Of a DNA stretch of 64,000 nt, positions 36,741 through 46,358 are shown piece after piece. The notes beneath the pieces were generated by a model. That model saw nothing but the letters and a program-made list of their open reading frames with translations. It ran no database searches and was not told the origin of the DNA. Location of the stretch: NCBI RefSeq assembly GCF_030819275.1, contig NZ_JAUTBL010000002.1, positions 746,501 through 810,500 of the forward strand, given 5' to 3'. The DNA comes from Agrobacterium larrymoorei. GTDB lineage: Bacteria > Pseudomonadota > Alphaproteobacteria > Rhizobiales > Rhizobiaceae. Numbering within the stretch: the stretch's first letter is position 1; each line of letters begins with the position of its first letter. Position numbers and translations under genes: made by a program.

Positions 36741-38213
36741 ATGCGTGAGCAAAACGGTCCGACCCCGTCAAGATCACAAGCGCCATTCATCGGAACGATG
36801 ATGCAGGATGTGCTGAGGCACAAAGTGACATTTTTGCTCGATAATATTCCTGAGATCGTTTTCATAAAGGATTGCGCAGGTCGGTATGAGTACATGAACG
36901 CTGCGGCACTTGCCTCCTTGGGTTATGAGCGGAATTTCCTTGAAGGCCGGACTTTGACGATTTTCGATCTGGCTCCAATGCAAGTCGCCGAGTGTATCGA
37001 TCGGCTGGATCGCCGCATCCTCAGAGGCAATATCGATATCTTCGATGCTGAAGAGCCGATGGTGGCCGTTGACGGAACGACACATTGGTACTCGGGAACG
37101 CGGATCATCCTACGGGATGAGACCGGTATGGCTGTAGGACTTGCCGGGATCTCTCGCGAGATCACCTTTACAAAGCGGCAGGAAACGATGCGAAGAAGCC
37201 ATGCATCATTGCTGGAAATGATCGTCAAAGGGGAGCCGCTGAAGGATATTCTTTCGGCGGTGGTAAGTGAGGTGGAGGGTCTGCTAGACAATGTTTGCGG
37301 ATCGGTTCTTCTGCTGGATGAGAAGACCGCTTTGCTGCGCAATGGTGCGTCGCCATCGTTGCCGCCACAATATGTCTCCGCGGTAGATGGTGTTCCGGTA
37401 GGGCCAAACAACGGCTCCTGCGGCACGGCTGCCTTCCGCAGGATGCCCGTCTACGTCAGTGACATTTTTGAAAACCCGCTTTGGTCCGGTTATACTAGCG
37501 TGGTTGAGCCACACGGTCTTCGCTCGTGCTGGTCTACACCAATCTTTGGCAACAATGATGTCTTGCTGGGCACATTCGCGCTCTATTCCAAATCGGTCCG
37601 GATGCCGACCGAAGTGGAAAAAGAGATTATCGATATGGCGACAAACATTGCCGGGATTGCGATTGATCGCCGGCGTGCGGAAGAGCGTGTCCATTACATG
37701 GCGCATCATGATCCGCTGACCGGTCTTTCGAACCGCAATCTCTTCTGGGGGCAGTTCCGCCGAGCCCTACACGAGGCGAAACGGGAAGATCGGCTGGTTG
37801 CTATCACCTATTTTGATGTCGATAAATTCAAGCAAATCAATGACATTTATGGGCACGCAGCGGGGGACGATGTTCTGCGAGCGATTGCCGAACGAATCAC
37901 AAAAACCATCCGGGCGTCTGACACCGCTGTTCGTCTTGGTGGCGATGAATTTGCCGTCATCTTTAGCAATCCCAAGGGAGACGAAGCCGGTGTCCTGGCG
38001 CGCCTTGAGGAAATTCGGCAGGCTGCGCAGGAGCCGATCGCTCTCTCCGCGGGTGCAATTACAGTCACGTGTTCCATGGGAACCGCTTTCTATCCCAATG
38101 ACGGAAAGACCCCTGAGAGCCTTCTGGCCAAAGCCGACTTGGCGATGTACGAGGCAAAGAGGGCTGGTCGAAGCGCTGCGACGGACGACGCGCAAATCGA
38201 AAACGCCGCGTAG
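36741..38213 (+). CDS. Diguanylate cyclase with PAS and GAF sensor domains
   Basis: A soluble 490-residue signalling protein that should make c-di-GMP from two GTP. A PAS domain starts near residue 25 (FLLDNIPEIVFIKDCAGRYE) and ends at LAGISREITFTKRQE. A GAF domain follows (about 150-310: LEGLLDNVCGSVLLLDE-like core, NNGSCGTAAF, SCWSTPIFGNNDVLLGTFAL). The GGDEF domain has DPLTGLSNRN, YFDVDKFKQIND and an intact catalytic RLGGDEFAVIF. No RxxD inhibitory site is seen upstream of it. The ATG at 36741 with GGAG 9 nt upstream is preferred to a TTG at 36621. Confidence 0.92.
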   Translation: MREQNGPTPSRSQAPFIGTMMQDVLRHKVTFLLDNIPEIVFIKDCAGRYEYMNAAALASLGYERNFLEGRTLTIFDLAPMQVAECIDRLDRRILRGNIDIFDAEEPMVAVDGTTHWYSGTRIILRDETGMAVGLAGISREITFTKRQETMRRSHASLLEMIVKGEPLKDILSAVVSEVEGLLDNVCGSVLLLDEKTALLRNGASPSLPPQYVSAVDGVPVGPNNGSCGTAAFRRMPVYVSDIFENPLWSGYTSVVEPHGLRSCWSTPIFGNNDVLLGTFALYSKSVRMPTEVEKEIIDMATNIAGIAIDRRRAEERVHYMAHHDPLTGLSNRNLFWGQFRRALHEAKREDRLVAITYFDVDKFKQINDIYGHAAGDDVLRAIAERITKTIRASDTAVRLGGDEFAVIFSNPKGDEAGVLARLEEIRQAAQEPIALSAGAITVTCSMGTAFYPNDGKTPESLLAKADLAMYEAKRAGRSAATDDAQIENAA

Positions 38214-38233
38214 GCGCGAACTGCGCACGTCGC

Positions 38234-38340
38234 CTAATGCACGTCGCGATCTTTCAGCGACGCTCTTTAAGTTTCGAGATTTTGTTTTGTCGCGTGTCGG
38301 TAACGAAAAACCGCGGCACGCTGTTCGCGAGATGAATTAG
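38234..38340 (+). repeat. RIME-like intergenic repeat, copy 4
   Basis: CTAATGCACGTCGCGATCTT at its left end and GCGAGATGAATTAG at its right end align with the copy at 59927-60032 over the full 106-107 bp, with more mismatches in the second palindrome. Confidence 0.7.
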
Positions 38341-38373
38341 TCAATCATATTTGAGGTGTCTGATATCGTTCAT

Positions 38374-38889
38374 CTAAGGGCGTGCGTCTGGAGAGAGGCG
38401 TGTTTCGAAGCGCCCGATGAAGCGGTCGAAAAGCTCTGCGAAGGCGGCAACATCCTCTTTCGGCCAATCACTCACCACATCGCGGATGATGGCGATCTTG
38501 GCGTCATGCATATCTTCGAGGATACTCCGTCCGAGAGCGGTGACGGCAATCACGCTGCGTCTGCCATCTTCCTGCGACACATCCCTTTGCAACAGTCCGC
38601 GGCCGACCATATCGGAAACGAGACGACTTCCACGGGATGGGTCGAGCCGCATGCCCTCGGCAATCGAGCCGACTGTGGCGTTGCCTTGTGTCCGATTCAC
38701 GACATCGAGAACATCAAGATGCGAGAGATCGAGCCCCGGCGCCAGCTTTGCAATCGCAGTACGGCCAATGACGCGACGACCGATCATGATGCGCATGCGT
38801 GTCATGGTATGGCTGATGTCCAGCACGTCGTCTTGCAATGACGCGTTCTTGTCTGCCCTGTCGGCGCGCCTGAGGATCTGATTGTTCAT
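38374..38889 (-). CDS. MarR-family transcriptional regulator
   Basis: A 171-residue winged-helix regulator: LSHLDVLDVVNRTQG, ATVGSIAEGMRLDPSRGSRL (recognition helix) and the wing DVSQEDGRRSVIAVTALG. It is divergent from the DHA2 efflux pump gene 39000-40520, the usual arrangement in which MarR represses the pump and itself until a toxic ligand binds. The shared 110-bp spacer holds the promoter/operator at 38946-38974. Confidence 0.92.
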   Translation of the reverse strand: MNNQILRRADRADKNASLQDDVLDISHTMTRMRIMIGRRVIGRTAIAKLAPGLDLSHLDVLDVVNRTQGNATVGSIAEGMRLDPSRGSRLVSDMVGRGLLQRDVSQEDGRRSVIAVTALGRSILEDMHDAKIAIIRDVVSDWPKEDVAAFAELFDRFIGRFETRLSPDARP

Positions 38890-38945
38890 GTGCTGCCCTC
38901 GCTCCTTATCGAGCCAACCCTACATCAATTCTTCAAAAGATGCTA

Positions 38946-38974
38946 TTGACATATATATGCTAAAAGCACATAAA
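38946..38974 (+). promoter_or_regulatory. Promoter and probable MarR operator of the efflux gene
   Basis: TTGACA and CATAAA are spaced by 17 bp, 26 bp before the ATG. The spacer contains ATATGC and GCACAT in inverted arrangement, so repressor binding would cover the polymerase site. Confidence 0.6.
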
Positions 38975-38999
38975 TTGACGCCTAACACGAGGCCTTTCC

Positions 39000-40520
39000 A
39001 TGGATATGTCGGTGAACTCTGCGGCCCCTCTCGTGACGGAGCCCCGTCGCAGGCTGGTTGTCTTCCTTTTTCTGATGCTGGCCATGTTCATGGCAACGCT
39101 GGATAACCAGATCGTCTCTACGGCCTTGCCGACCATCGTGGGCGAGTTCGGTGCGCTTGAGCGCTTCGGCTGGGTAGGTTCTGCATACCTGCTGGCCACC
39201 AGTGCCGTGATGCCGGTCTATGGAAAGCTTGGCGATCTCTTTGGCCGCAAATATGTGATGATCTCCGCCGTCGTCATCTTTACTGTCGGTTCGCTTGCCT
39301 GCGGCCTGGCTTGGTCGATGGACTCGCTGATCGCCGCCCGCGTTCTACAGGGCCTTGGCGGCGGCGGCATCATGGTGTCGATCTTCTCCGTCAATGCCGA
39401 TCTCTTTGCGCCGCGTGAACGCGCCCGTTATCAGAGTTATTCGAGCCTCGTCATCATGGCGTCCGGCAGTGTCGGACCGATCCTCGGCGGCACGATGAGC
39501 GATCTTTTCGGCTGGCGCTCCATCTTTCTCATCAACCTGCCCATCGGCATCGTCGTCCTGTTGGGTCTGGCATTCCTGCTACCCTATCGTCGACCGGACC
39601 GTCAGCCGAAGATCGATTACATTGGTGCGGTTTTGTTGGCCGCCGCAATTTCCAGCGTCGTGCTCTGGGCCGACAGTGCTGAACTCTTCGGCTCACTGAT
39701 TGCCTGGCAAAGCCTCGCCATCCTCGTATTTGCCGTCGTCTGCGGCACGCTCTGGGTGCAGGTGGAGAAGCGCGCGCCTGAACCGATCGTGCCGCTGCGA
39801 CTGTTCAAGGATTCGACCTTTCCTCTGCTGATGATCATTTCGCTGGTCAGCGGGGGTCTCGGTATCGGTATGGTCAACTACTACGCACTCTTCCTCCAGA
39901 CAACGACAGGGCTTTCGCCTTCGGAAGCCGGCCTCTTCTTCATCGCCGTCACCGGTGGCATCGTCATGGGTTCGCTGACGGCGGGCCGGCTGATTTCGAA
40001 GACGGGCAGCTACAAGCCGTTCTCGATCATCAGTCTGTCGATTGCGGTCATCGCCATGCTCTCGCTTTCGCAGGTCCACGCCGGCACACCCTTGGCGATC
40101 ATTGCGGGGCTATTGCTGTTGCAGGGGCTTGGCGTAGGCCTTGGCCAGCAGGCGCCGATCATTGGCGTCCAGAATTCCGCGGCCAAAGCCGATGTCGGCG
40201 CGGCGAGCGGGGCGGTGACCCTGACGCGCATGGGAGGTGCAGCTCTTGCCATCTCCATTTATGGCGCGGTCATATCGTCAAGCTTGAAGGGAACCGGTGC
40301 CGATATCCCCGGCGTTGGCCGCATTCAGGATTTGACGCCCAAGATGCTGGCTCAATTGCCTGCCGCCTCTCAACACGCTGTGGCCGATCTCTATGCCGCC
40401 GCCTTCACACCGCTGTTTCTTGTCGCGTCGGCGACGGCAGTGATCGGTCTTATCGCTGCGGTGATGCTCAAGAACGTCCGTTTGCCGGTTGCTGCAGAGA
40501 AGCCGAAGCCTCAGGATTGA
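39000..40520 (+). CDS. MFS multidrug efflux transporter, DHA2 (EmrB/QacA) family
   Basis: A 506-residue, 14-helix proton-driven exporter. Motif A is GKLGDLFGRKYV between helices 2 and 3; the helix 1 motif LDNQIVSTALPTI is the DHA2 signature; motif C-like GSVGPILGG lies in helix 5. Substrates are probably hydrophobic toxic compounds. The ATG has GAGG 8 nt upstream. Divergent MarR gene and overlapping operator indicate ligand-induced expression. Confidence 0.93.
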   Translation: MDMSVNSAAPLVTEPRRRLVVFLFLMLAMFMATLDNQIVSTALPTIVGEFGALERFGWVGSAYLLATSAVMPVYGKLGDLFGRKYVMISAVVIFTVGSLACGLAWSMDSLIAARVLQGLGGGGIMVSIFSVNADLFAPRERARYQSYSSLVIMASGSVGPILGGTMSDLFGWRSIFLINLPIGIVVLLGLAFLLPYRRPDRQPKIDYIGAVLLAAAISSVVLWADSAELFGSLIAWQSLAILVFAVVCGTLWVQVEKRAPEPIVPLRLFKDSTFPLLMIISLVSGGLGIGMVNYYALFLQTTTGLSPSEAGLFFIAVTGGIVMGSLTAGRLISKTGSYKPFSIISLSIAVIAMLSLSQVHAGTPLAIIAGLLLLQGLGVGLGQQAPIIGVQNSAAKADVGAASGAVTLTRMGGAALAISIYGAVISSSLKGTGADIPGVGRIQDLTPKMLAQLPAASQHAVADLYAAAFTPLFLVASATAVIGLIAAVMLKNVRLPVAAEKPKPQD

Positions 40521-40730
40521 GGCGAGAGTAGGGTATAGCGTGATCATCGGTCGACCGCATGATTGTTACGGCGATTGGTGTCTGCACACAGGGCAGGGCT
40601 AGGTCGAAATTAAAAAAAGCGCTCACCGGCCGTGCCTCGATGTTTCCAGAATGAACCTTATTCCGCACGGTTCGTTTTGTCTTGCGCAAGACGTTTTGAA
40701 GAATCGTAAATTCCGGTCGATCCCGACGCC

Positions 40731-41741
40731 ATGAAACCAGAAAAACTGCTCAGCCCGACACCGAAAGGGCTTTACTGCCCAGTGGGTGACTTTTACATCG
40801 ACCCGGTAAAGCCGGTGCCGAAGGCGTTGATCACCCATGGTCACTCTGATCACGCACGGGCAGGGCACGAGAAGGTATTGGCGACGCGCCAGACGCTCGA
40901 CATCATGCGTTTGCGTTACGGCGAAGATTTTACCGTCAGCGAACAGGCGATCGGTTTCGGAGAGACGGCGCAAGTCAACGGCGTTACCGTCGGTTTTCAT
41001 CCTGCCGGACATGTGCTCGGCTCCGCCCAGATCTCCATCGAATATGATGGCCTGCGCATCGTCGCGTCCGGCGACTACAAACGCGGCGTCGATCCGACCT
41101 GCGCACCCTTCGAGCCGGTCGCCTGCGATGTCTTCATCACCGAGGCCACCTTCGCGCTTCCGGTTTTTCACCATCCCGCACCAGCACGCGAAATTGCCAA
41201 GCTTTTGACCTCTATACGCCAGTTCCCCGAACGCACCCATCTCGTCGGTGCCTATTCGCTTGGCAAGGCGCAGCGCGTTCTTCGGCTCTTGCGCGACAAC
41301 GGTTATTCGGGGCCGGTCTATATTCATGGCGCTCTGGCAAAGCTCTGTGATTACTACGTTTCACAAGGAATCGATCTCGGAGACATCCGCCCTGCGACAT
41401 TGGAGAAAAGCAATCCGGCGCAGTTCAAAGGTGCGATCGTGGTAGGCCCGCCCTCGGCATTTCAGGAGCGTTGGGCGCGTCGCTTCAACGAACCGCTGAT
41501 CGCCTTTGCTTCGGGCTGGATGATGGTGCGCCAGCGTGCCAAACAGGGCGGTGTCGAATTGCCGCTGGTGATTTCCGATCACTGCGACTGGCCGGAACTG
41601 CTGGAGACCATCAAGGAGGTCGCGCCGTCTGAGGTTTGGGTCACCCATGGCCGTGAGGAGGCGCTGGTGCGCTGGTGCGAGCTTCAGGGCATTCCGGCGC
41701 GTCCGCTCCATCTCGTCGGCTATGAAGATGAGGGGGATTGA
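40731..41741 (+). CDS. Ligase-associated DNA exonuclease (MBL fold, beta-CASP-like)
   Basis: A 336-residue metallohydrolase related to SNM1/CPSF73 nucleases. Metal-site motif THGHSDHARAGH, later HPAGHVLGSAQI, SGDYKRG and ITEATFALP, and the C-terminal ISDHCDWPEL and THGRE are the pattern of the exonuclease found next to bacterial ATP-dependent ligases. It likely resects 3' ends before sealing. The ligase begins 2 bp after its stop, so the two act together. The helicase (Lhr-type) and phosphoesterase that often complete this four-gene repair set are not in the window. Confidence 0.92.
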   Translation: MKPEKLLSPTPKGLYCPVGDFYIDPVKPVPKALITHGHSDHARAGHEKVLATRQTLDIMRLRYGEDFTVSEQAIGFGETAQVNGVTVGFHPAGHVLGSAQISIEYDGLRIVASGDYKRGVDPTCAPFEPVACDVFITEATFALPVFHHPAPAREIAKLLTSIRQFPERTHLVGAYSLGKAQRVLRLLRDNGYSGPVYIHGALAKLCDYYVSQGIDLGDIRPATLEKSNPAQFKGAIVVGPPSAFQERWARRFNEPLIAFASGWMMVRQRAKQGGVELPLVISDHCDWPELLETIKEVAPSEVWVTHGREEALVRWCELQGIPARPLHLVGYEDEGD

Positions 41742-41743
41742 GC

Positions 41744-43369
41744 GTGAAAGCCTTTGCGACCCTTCTCGACCGCCTTGTTCTGACACCGTCCAGAAACGGC
41801 AAGCTGAAGCTTCTCACAGACTATTTTCGTGAAACGCCAGATCCTGATCGCGGCTACGGGCTTGCGGCAATCGCCGGAACGCTGGACCTGAAAAGCGTCA
41901 AGCCTGCCTTGCTTCGAGAACTGGTTCTGGAGCGCATGGATGAGGTGCTCTTTCGCTATTCCTACGACTATGTCGGCGATCTGGCCGAAACGATTTCGCT
42001 GGTTTGGGATACAAGCCAGAACGCCGATCTGCCCCATGCAAGCGATCCGAGCCTCGGCGAAGTCGTGCGCAAGATCAACGCGCTCGGCAAGACGGAAGTG
42101 CGCGGCGCAGTGCGAGAGCTTCTGGATCGGCTGGATACATCTTCGCGCTTCGCCTTCCTGAAGCTCGTCACCGGTGGTTTGCGCATCGGGGTCTCTGCGC
42201 GTCTTGCCCGGCAGGCGCTTGCGGACTTCGCTGGCAAGGACATTACCGAGATCGAAACGCTCTGGCATGGTCTGGAGCCGCCCTATGAGCCGCTCTTTGC
42301 CTGGCTGGAGGGAAAGACCGGCCGGCCTCTTTTGGCAACACCCGCAATTTTTCATTCCGTCATGCTGTCCACGCCGGTCGGCGACAATGATCTCGCCAAT
42401 CTCGATCCGCAGGATTTTGCAGCCGAATGGAAATGGGATGGGATCCGCGTTCAGCTCTCCCGCGCTGGCGATACCCGCAAGCTCTACTCGCGGTCCGGAG
42501 ACGATATTTCAGGCGCGTTTCCAGATATTCTCGAAGCCGCTAATTTCGATGGTGTCATTGATGGCGAGCTTCTTATCGGTGGCACGGCGCGCTCCAACAG
42601 CGCCACGCGAACCTTTTCAGACCTTCAGCAGCGTCTGAACCGCAAGACGGTAACGGGCCGGATGATGGAAGAATACCCTGCCTTCATCCGCGCCTACGAC
42701 CTGTTATTCAAGGGCGACGAGGATATTCGAGGCGACACTTATCTGGAGCGGCGCAAGCATCTTACAGACCTGATCGAGACGGCGCCACATGACCGCTTCG
42801 ATCTGTCGCCACTGGTACCTTTCTCGAACTGGCAGGAACTTGACGATCTCCGCAAGGCACCGCCCGATCCCGTGATCGAGGGCGTGATGATCAAGCGCAA
42901 GGACAGCGCTTACCAGGCGGGACGCGCCAAGGGTCCTTGGTTCAAATGGAAGCGAGATCCGTTCAATATCGATGCGGTGATGATGTATGCGCAGCGTGGT
43001 CACGGAAAGCGCTCCAGCTACTATTCCGATTTCACCTTCGGCGTTTGGGCGGAAGGTGAGGGTGGCGAGCAACTGGTCCCTGTGGGCAAGGCCTATTTCG
43101 GCTTCACCGATGCCGAACTTGAGGTTTTGGACAAGTTCGTGCGTGACAACACCGTCGAACGCTTCGGTCCCGTCCGGGCTGTCCGCGCCACGCCATCCTT
43201 CGGCTTCGTGCTTGAAGTTGCCTTCGAAGGCATCAATCGCTCGGCCCGCCATAAATCCGGCGTTGCGATGCGCTTTCCACGAATCGCGCGTTTGCGTGCA
43301 GACAAGCTCCCCTCGGAAGCCGACCGGCTTGCGACCCTAATGGCGATGGTCGATGAACGGGAAGGTTGA
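41744..43369 (+). CDS. ATP-dependent DNA ligase
   Basis: A 541-residue repair ligase. The N-terminal domain (about 1-190) is a helical DNA-binding domain. The adenylated lysine is Lys230 in EWKWDGIRVQL (motif I), followed by FDGVIDGELLI (motif IIIa/III), VIEGVMIKRKDSAY (motif IV) and WFKWKRDP (motif V), and then an OB domain. The GTG at 41744 has AGGGGG 8 nt upstream; a TTG at 41738 is too close. Coupled to the exonuclease gene. No Ku or LigD polymerase domain is present, so it is the ligase-associated-exonuclease type rather than LigD. Confidence 0.95.
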   Translation: MKAFATLLDRLVLTPSRNGKLKLLTDYFRETPDPDRGYGLAAIAGTLDLKSVKPALLRELVLERMDEVLFRYSYDYVGDLAETISLVWDTSQNADLPHASDPSLGEVVRKINALGKTEVRGAVRELLDRLDTSSRFAFLKLVTGGLRIGVSARLARQALADFAGKDITEIETLWHGLEPPYEPLFAWLEGKTGRPLLATPAIFHSVMLSTPVGDNDLANLDPQDFAAEWKWDGIRVQLSRAGDTRKLYSRSGDDISGAFPDILEAANFDGVIDGELLIGGTARSNSATRTFSDLQQRLNRKTVTGRMMEEYPAFIRAYDLLFKGDEDIRGDTYLERRKHLTDLIETAPHDRFDLSPLVPFSNWQELDDLRKAPPDPVIEGVMIKRKDSAYQAGRAKGPWFKWKRDPFNIDAVMMYAQRGHGKRSSYYSDFTFGVWAEGEGGEQLVPVGKAYFGFTDAELEVLDKFVRDNTVERFGPVRAVRATPSFGFVLEVAFEGINRSARHKSGVAMRFPRIARLRADKLPSEADRLATLMAMVDEREG

Positions 43370-43462
43370 ATGCAGGTGACCGCATTAAAGAGAAACATTA
43401 AGTAGACAATCGGAGATTCCGATGCTGAAGTTATGCTGTGCAACGCTGATCGGATATCCCGC

Positions 43463-44401
43463 ATGACGGACAGGCGCATGGATAAGATTTCTCCCTTTTC
43501 TCCCACACGTCGTGCTCTGCTGGCGGGAACATTTGGTCTTGGCGCAACAGCTCTGCTGCCAAGAGGCGCGCATTCAGAAGTGGACCAGCCGCCGGTTCTG
43601 CCGCTGGAGCGCGATGACTATGCCAAGGCGCGCGAGAGATTTCACACGCATCTCTTGCGCAAGATGTCTGCACCAGAAAAATCCGAGCCTTTGGGAACAC
43701 CAGCCGGCGCCCGGCGCGTTACCTATCCGGGTGGCCCGAACGGCTCGATCGAGCTTGTTGCCTGGCTGTCGGAATATGTCCCGGAGAAGAAGCTCAAGCC
43801 TGCCGTTCTCTTCCTTCACGGTGGCAACGCCACGGGCGATGGGCACTGGGCACTGATGAAACCCTACTGGGAAGCAGGCTTTGTGGTGATGCTGCCATCC
43901 TTCCGCGGCGAGAACGGCCAGAAGGGTTACTACTCTGGTTTCTATGACGAGACGTCGGATGCGCTATCCGCGGCCGAATATCTGGAAAGCCTTCCCGGCA
44001 TCGACAAAGATCGCTTCTTCCTGGCAGGTCATTCCAATGGCGGCACGCTTTCCCTTCTAGCCGCGATGACGCGAAAATTCCGCGCAGCGGTTCCGATCTC
44101 GGCGGGCGTGAACTCCTGGCGTTACTTCAACCGCTATTCCGATGAGTTGTGTTTCGACGAGACCAATCCGCAGGAGTTCATAATGCGCTCCTCGGTCTGT
44201 TTCGGTCACAGCCTTAAGTGCCCGACGCTATTGCTGCGCGGGACGGAAGAACGCCCGTTCGATGCCGACCACAGGCTTCTTGTCGAGCGCGCGATGGCCG
44301 TGGGTTCGAAGATCGACCACAGGTTGCTGCCCGGCACCCACAATGGCGTTGTGCCGCATGCCGTGGACGAGAGCATACGCTTCTTCAATAACTTTGTCTG
44401 A
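43463..44401 (+). CDS. Exported alpha/beta hydrolase (Tat signal)
   Basis: A hydrolase of about 312 residues with a twin-arginine export signal, SPTRRALLAGTFGLGATALL. The nucleophile elbow is AGHSNGGTLSLL (Ser), the oxyanion strand is AVLFLHGGNATGDG, and the likely catalytic His is in PGTHNGVVPHA. The acidic residue is probably in RGTEERPFDADH. The fold resembles dienelactone hydrolases and S9-like peptidases; substrate unknown, acting in the periplasm. Start ambiguous between ATG 43463 and ATG 43478 (which still includes the signal). Confidence 0.82.
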   Translation: MTDRRMDKISPFSPTRRALLAGTFGLGATALLPRGAHSEVDQPPVLPLERDDYAKARERFHTHLLRKMSAPEKSEPLGTPAGARRVTYPGGPNGSIELVAWLSEYVPEKKLKPAVLFLHGGNATGDGHWALMKPYWEAGFVVMLPSFRGENGQKGYYSGFYDETSDALSAAEYLESLPGIDKDRFFLAGHSNGGTLSLLAAMTRKFRAAVPISAGVNSWRYFNRYSDELCFDETNPQEFIMRSSVCFGHSLKCPTLLLRGTEERPFDADHRLLVERAMAVGSKIDHRLLPGTHNGVVPHAVDESIRFFNNFV

Positions 44402-44521
44402 GGAAGCCGGTTTTGCGTGCAGGTCGCAGTGCACGCGCGGCCCTGTTAGCCTGATCTATCCAGCCTCGCGCCAGCCGCGCGAGTCATTGTGCCGTCAGTG
44501 ATCTATCTCTGAAGCGGTTCG

Positions 44522-45406
44522 ATGATTGTATTTGCCCTGAAGACCCTACGCCGATTTGCCTGCGTGTTGATGACGGCGCCGCTTCTCAGCGGCTGCCTGT
44601 TCATCACCGACACCAGCCGCATGAATGCCGATGTCTTTGTGCGAGAAACGGCGCCTGTCTTCAATTACAACAATGTCGGCTCGATCCCACGCGAGCCGCT
44701 TCCGCAGACGCCCGGCTCTATCAATAGCCGTCCGCCGGATCTCTTCCGCTCGCAGTTTCAGCAGCTTTACGGCCCGCCGACCACAGCACGCCCGGGATCG
44801 GCACTTTCGCCTGCCTATCGTGATCGCACGATGGGATACGGGCTGCCAGTCTCCAACCCGCTTCATCGCGCCATGTACGATGTGCTGTCGGATGAAGGCC
44901 ACACACTGCCTGCCATTCCTTATAGCCGCATCGATCCGCGGTTTCTGCGCCAGGAGGTCAGCTACCAGACAGCAGAAGCGCCGGGCACGATCGTCGTCGA
45001 TACCAGACAGCATTTTCTGTACCTGGTGCAGCCAGGCGGCAAAGCGGTCCGCTACGGTGTCGGGCTCGGACGATCCGGCTATGCCTGGGCGGGTCGTGGG
45101 ACGATCCAGTGGAAGGCCAAATGGCCGCGCTGGACGCCGCCGGATGAAATGGTCCAGCGACAACCTGAGCTGGCGTCGATCTCGGCGGCGCGGGGCGGCA
45201 TGGTTCCCGGTCTCAACAACCCGCTCGGTGCGCGGGCTCTTTACATTTTCAAGGACGGCAAGGACACGCTCTACCGCGTTCATGGGACGCCGGACTGGCA
45301 GTCAGTCGGCAAGGCAACCTCATCGGGTTGCGTGAGAATGCTCAATCAGGATGTGATCGATCTTTACGACCGCGTGCCGCAGGGCGCGCCGATTGTGGTG
45401 ATGTGA
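44522..45406 (+). CDS. L,D-transpeptidase (YkuD), lipoprotein
   Basis: A 294-residue envelope enzyme. A signal peptide ends in a lipobox (LMTAPLLSGC, residues 16-25). The YkuD domain starts near 155 (PGTIVVDTRQHFLYLV) and ends with the catalytic pattern HGTP...SSGCVRMLNQD, where the Cys is the nucleophile. Such enzymes make 3-3 peptidoglycan cross-links or anchor proteins to peptidoglycan; rhizobia carry many. The next gene is a paralogue with the same domain, including the shared W/P-rich insert KWPRWTPPDEMVQRQPEL, so the pair arose by duplication. Confidence 0.93.
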   Translation: MIVFALKTLRRFACVLMTAPLLSGCLFITDTSRMNADVFVRETAPVFNYNNVGSIPREPLPQTPGSINSRPPDLFRSQFQQLYGPPTTARPGSALSPAYRDRTMGYGLPVSNPLHRAMYDVLSDEGHTLPAIPYSRIDPRFLRQEVSYQTAEAPGTIVVDTRQHFLYLVQPGGKAVRYGVGLGRSGYAWAGRGTIQWKAKWPRWTPPDEMVQRQPELASISAARGGMVPGLNNPLGARALYIFKDGKDTLYRVHGTPDWQSVGKATSSGCVRMLNQDVIDLYDRVPQGAPIVVM

Positions 45407-45600
45407 ACACGACGACCGGTAAAAGCATCCTGCCGGTGCGAATGTTGCAAGGCTGCAACTGGTTTTCAGTATGTCTTAACCACTATAGCAATAGCTGATG
45501 TATCGTGGAACAAACGACGTACGGCGAGATTGAAAGGCAGGCTCTGCACGCTTCGGTACAGTGCCTCCCTCTTCGCCTCCGATGTGAGAAAACCGGACTT

Positions 45601-46338
45601 ATGATGAGCACCGACACAGATCTTTCAAGACGGACTTTCCTTTCCCTTCTGGGCCTTTCTTCCGCGTCGCTGTTGGCGGGTTGTGCATCTACCGGTGTCG
45701 CGCCCTATGACAGCACGCAGCCGCTGGGCTTTGCCGGTGGCGTTGCCAATGATTTCCGCCAGATGTTCTCCTCCGGAATCTCTGACGCTGAACTGGCGGT
45801 TATGTATGGCACGGTTGAGGATGGCGGTTTCGTTATCCCGGCAGTGCCGTATCAGAAAATCGATCGCCGCTATTACCGCCAGCGGGTCGTGGACCCGACA
45901 GGCGAGCGCCCGGGAACGGTCGTCGTCGATACGCGGTCGCGTTTCCTCTATGTGGTCGAGCCAGGTGGTACGGCGATGCGCTATGGCGTTGGCATCGGTC
46001 GCGAAGGCTTTGCCTGGTCGGGTGAGGGCGTTATCCAGTGGCGTCAGAAGTGGCCGAAGTGGACGCCGCCGGATGAAATGGTGGCGCGTCAGCCGGAACT
46101 GGTCAAATATTCCGCCAAGAATGGCGGCATGGAGCCCGGCCTGAAAAACCCGCTCGGCGCACGCGCGCTCTATATCTTTCAGAACGGCAAGGACACGCTT
46201 TATCGCCTGCATGGTTCTCCGGAGTGGAACTCCATCGGCAAGGCCGTCTCGTCCGGCTGCGTCCGCCTGATGAACCAGGACATCATCGACCTTTATGATC
46301 GCGTCCCGAACAAGGCGCGTGTGGTCGTCTGGCAGTAA
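45601..46338 (+). CDS. L,D-transpeptidase (YkuD), Tat-type lipoprotein
   Basis: A 245-residue paralogue of the preceding gene. Its signal has both a twin-arginine motif and a lipobox: SRRTFLSLLGLSSASLLAGC, so it is probably Tat-exported and lipidated. The YkuD core contains PGTVVVDTRSRFLYVVEPGG, the shared insert KWPKWTPPDEMVARQPEL, HGSPEWNSIG and the nucleophile in SSGCVRLMNQD. The longer upstream frame lacks a signal. ATG at 45601 or 45604 (tandem). A 195-bp gap separates it from its paralogue, and a strong hairpin follows. Confidence 0.93.
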   Translation: MMSTDTDLSRRTFLSLLGLSSASLLAGCASTGVAPYDSTQPLGFAGGVANDFRQMFSSGISDAELAVMYGTVEDGGFVIPAVPYQKIDRRYYRQRVVDPTGERPGTVVVDTRSRFLYVVEPGGTAMRYGVGIGREGFAWSGEGVIQWRQKWPKWTPPDEMVARQPELVKYSAKNGGMEPGLKNPLGARALYIFQNGKDTLYRLHGSPEWNSIGKAVSSGCVRLMNQDIIDLYDRVPNKARVVVWQ

Positions 46339-46358
46339 GCCGGCTCGTTTCAATCATC

